Of a stretch of DNA of 7,924 nucleotides, positions 6,172-7,924 are shown piece after piece; position 1 is the first letter of the stretch; the number at the start of each line of letters is the position of its first letter. Where the stretch lies: contig JAEDOJ010000065.1 in the NCBI GenBank assembly GCA_016302015.1, positions 1 to 7,924 on the forward strand, written 5' to 3'. The notes beneath the pieces are model-generated. The model searched no databases, was not told where the DNA came from, and was given only the letters and a program-made list of their open reading frames with translations. Source of the stretch: Oscillospiraceae bacterium (GTDB lineage: Bacteria > Bacillota_A > Clostridia > Oscillospirales > Oscillospiraceae). The translations under genes and the position numbers were made by a program.

Positions 6172-7924
6172 TCACCGAATATAGGCTTCGTAGAATCTGA
6201 CCATAATGGCTGCCAGCTCCGCACGGATAATCTCATTTCCGGGGCGGATGGTGGCGTCCTCATAGCCCTGCAGAATTCCATTCTCCAGCGCCCATTCCAC
6301 TGCGGCGGTTGCATAGCTGGACACCTGAGCATGATCCTTGTACTGTGCCAGAAGATTGCCGGAGACCGCCGGAGAACCGAGGTAACGGTAGAGCAGGACA
6401 ACCATGTCCTGACGGGTAATCTGGGCGTTTGGCTGGAAGGTGCCGTCCTCGTGCCCCTTGATCACCCCGTTCTCATAGCCCCACATAACAGCGGGCGCAA
6501 ACCAGTCGTTATTGGCCACGTCAGGGAAAATGTCCTTAAATGCGACCTGACCGGAGCCGGAAATGGCGTAGAGCACCTTGGTGCCCTGTGCTCTGGTGGA
6601 GAACTCATTGGGGGAGAAGATGCCGTTGGACATACCGTTCATGATGCCGTAATCGCTGGCTCTCATAACAGCCTCGTAATACCAGTCGGTCTTCAGTATG
6701 TCAATATACAGGGGAAGGGGCTGGTTGTTTTCCGCACTCCAGGTGCCGAAGGCCTCGGTCAGCCAATGGTTTCTGGCGGTGATATAGGCTTTCAGATAAT
6801 TGCAATTCTCAGTCCAGACGGAATAGGGAATACCCCAGACTTTGCCGTTGGCATAGGCGGAAGAGGCAAGCTCAGAGGAGTAGGCGTCAAAGCTTTGCAT
6901 GGGAGCAGCTTCCCCGGTTCCATTCAGAAGAACGGTGTCGATTCTCGGAGAAAAGTCGTTGAGATAGATGTCATGGACGGCCTGGCGGAAGGCGGGAATT
7001 TCATAAAGAGCTCTGGTAAAACTGCAATGGAGGGTAAAGAATTCTTCCGGATTCTGGCAGGGAACAATAAAATCGCCGAAGCTCAGGCCGAAGCTCAGAT
7101 CGTAGTCCCAGATGGGGCCGACGGTCATGACCTCGTTGCTCGCATCCTTGTAAAGATAGGTGGAGGTACGGTAGCCGTCCGGGTTTTTGGTCAGTTCGTT
7201 GACAATATAGCACTGCGCCAGACTCTCCATCGTGGCATAATTCTCAATGGTTTTGCCGTTGGAGGGATGTATGCCCTCATGATATACAGTGTCTTCAAAA
7301 TCCTGATAGTAGGAAGCGATGTAGTTCATTTCCTCTTTGGAGGCGTACTCCGGGCTTTTGACCACCACATAGTTTCCCCGGCTGGTGATAAAGTAGCACT
7401 TTTCATTTACAGCCCGGGAGGGAGTTTCCATTTCCAGCAGATAACCGCCGGTGACATCCTCAGGAGAAGTGAGACCTTCACAATAAATATAGACAGCGCC
7501 GTTGGACGTCCTGCCGGTAGCGGTCTTCAAAGCGTCAAAATCCGTAATCTCGGGATTGGCCTCTTCGGTAGCCTTTTCCAGATCCGCAATGTCGATCCGG
7601 CCGGAGTTGATCTCTACCTTCTCGCACAGCAGGTAGGCGCCCCGGTATTCTCCGTCATAAAACAGGCTGACAGGCTCGCTTTCGATGCCCGGCTCCATGC
7701 CTGCGGCGACGGACATATCATACACCAGATTGTTCCGCAGGGAGGTGGGATCGGCGGCGTTGGTCAGCAGAACCCAGGTTTTTGCCCGGTTACTCTTGTC
7801 GCCGGTCTGAAGCAGATCCGTTTTGGACTCCAGCTTAATCTGATAGGGCTTCTTGGGGTCCAGCCAGGTGGAATTACCCCGGCCCTTGATCTGGGTCAGC
7901 TTGCCGTCATAAACCACCTCGCCG
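6172..7924 (-). CDS. CotH-kinase domain protein with three C-terminal SLH repeats (5' end off window)
   Basis: The frame runs off the right edge with no stop, so the N-terminus (and any signal peptide) is missing; a GTG at 7917 is probably only an internal valine. About 583 residues are visible. Residue numbers count from that GTG. A CotH-type kinase domain spans about 1-390: KGRGNSTW (11-18), WVLL (48-51), GEYRGAYLLCEKVEI (89-103), YIVNELTKNPDGYR (237-250), and GPIWDYDLSFG (267-277), whose D271-x-D273 is the likely metal/catalytic pair. Three SLH repeats follow at about 404-453, 459-514 and 525-579, with typical binding-loop motifs TRAQ, TRQD and IRAE. SLH repeats anchor proteins to pyruvylated wall polymers, so this should be an exported surface protein. 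Bacillus CotH phosphorylates spore coat proteins; the target here is unknown. It ends at the shared terminator 6144-6169. Confidence 0.9.
   Translation of the reverse strand, partial: GEVVYDGKLTQIKGRGNSTWLDPKKPYQIKLESKTDLLQTGDKSNRAKTWVLLTNAADPTSLRNNLVYDMSVAAGMEPGIESEPVSLFYDGEYRGAYLLCEKVEINSGRIDIADLEKATEEANPEITDFDALKTATGRTSNGAVYIYCEGLTSPEDVTGGYLLEMETPSRAVNEKCYFITSRGNYVVVKSPEYASKEEMNYIASYYQDFEDTVYHEGIHPSNGKTIENYATMESLAQCYIVNELTKNPDGYRTSTYLYKDASNEVMTVGPIWDYDLSFGLSFGDFIVPCQNPEEFFTLHCSFTRALYEIPAFRQAVHDIYLNDFSPRIDTVLLNGTGEAAPMQSFDAYSSELASSAYANGKVWGIPYSVWTENCNYLKAYITARNHWLTEAFGTWSAENNQPLPLYIDILKTDWYYEAVMRASDYGIMNGMSNGIFSPNEFSTRAQGTKVLYAISGSGQVAFKDIFPDVANNDWFAPAVMWGYENGVIKGHEDGTFQPNAQITRQDMVVLLYRYLGSPAVSGNLLAQYKDHAQVSSYATAAVEWALENGILQGYEDATIRPGNEIIRAELAAIMVRFYEAYIR

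Noticed and set aside
7915..7917. GTG as the start of the CotH-SLH gene
   Set aside because: The frame continues upstream to the window edge (two more codons, GE), and the CotH domain is already under way, so the true start lies beyond the window.

Overview
The window looks like chromosomal DNA of a spore-forming clostridial Firmicute, probably a gut Oscillospiraceae/Ruminococcaceae-type genome. I infer this from the cotJ spore-coat genes, strong AGGAGG-type ribosome sites, the queA-tgt-yajC order, an S-layer-homology (SLH) surface protein and a medium GC content. No species can be named from the sequence alone. All genes I call intact have uninterrupted frames; only the two edge genes are cut by the window.

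Layout. Bases 1-667 (+) hold the end of cotJB and complete cotJC (manganese-catalase-like coat protein). Bases 668-1032 hold no gene. They contain two strong hairpins, a roughly 220 bp element with 22-23 bp imperfect terminal inverted repeats, an intrinsic terminator, and a near-consensus promoter. The same 18-base terminator hairpin core occurs on both sides of the element, so it looks like a MITE-like insertion at the cotJ terminator. Bases 1033-2498 (+) are a two-gene unit with an ATGA overlap: a DEDDh 3'-5' exonuclease of the DnaQ type and a cysteine-rich FliB-family protein (flagellin lysine-N-methylase family). It ends at a bidirectional terminator.

Bases 2543-5213 (-) form the conserved queuosine/translocase cluster queA-tgt-yajC, read from a near-consensus promoter at 5185-5213. 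QueA and Tgt act in the same pathway of tRNA wobble modification (queuosine), and YajC is the small membrane partner of SecDF. secD and secF do not follow yajC. Divergent from queA is dapA (5268-6143, +), the first committed enzyme of lysine/diaminopimelate synthesis, whose branch also feeds spore dipicolinate. A second bidirectional terminator separates it from a convergent gene (6172 to the window edge, -) encoding a CotH-kinase domain followed by three SLH repeats, i.e. a probable cell-surface CotH-like protein kinase.

Most genes are housekeeping or sporulation genes of known families. The parts most worth a second look are the element at 668-972, the CotH-SLH fusion, the FliB-like gene coupled to an exonuclease with no flagellar genes in view, and the queA start region. 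I did not find convincing evidence of a wholly new system.
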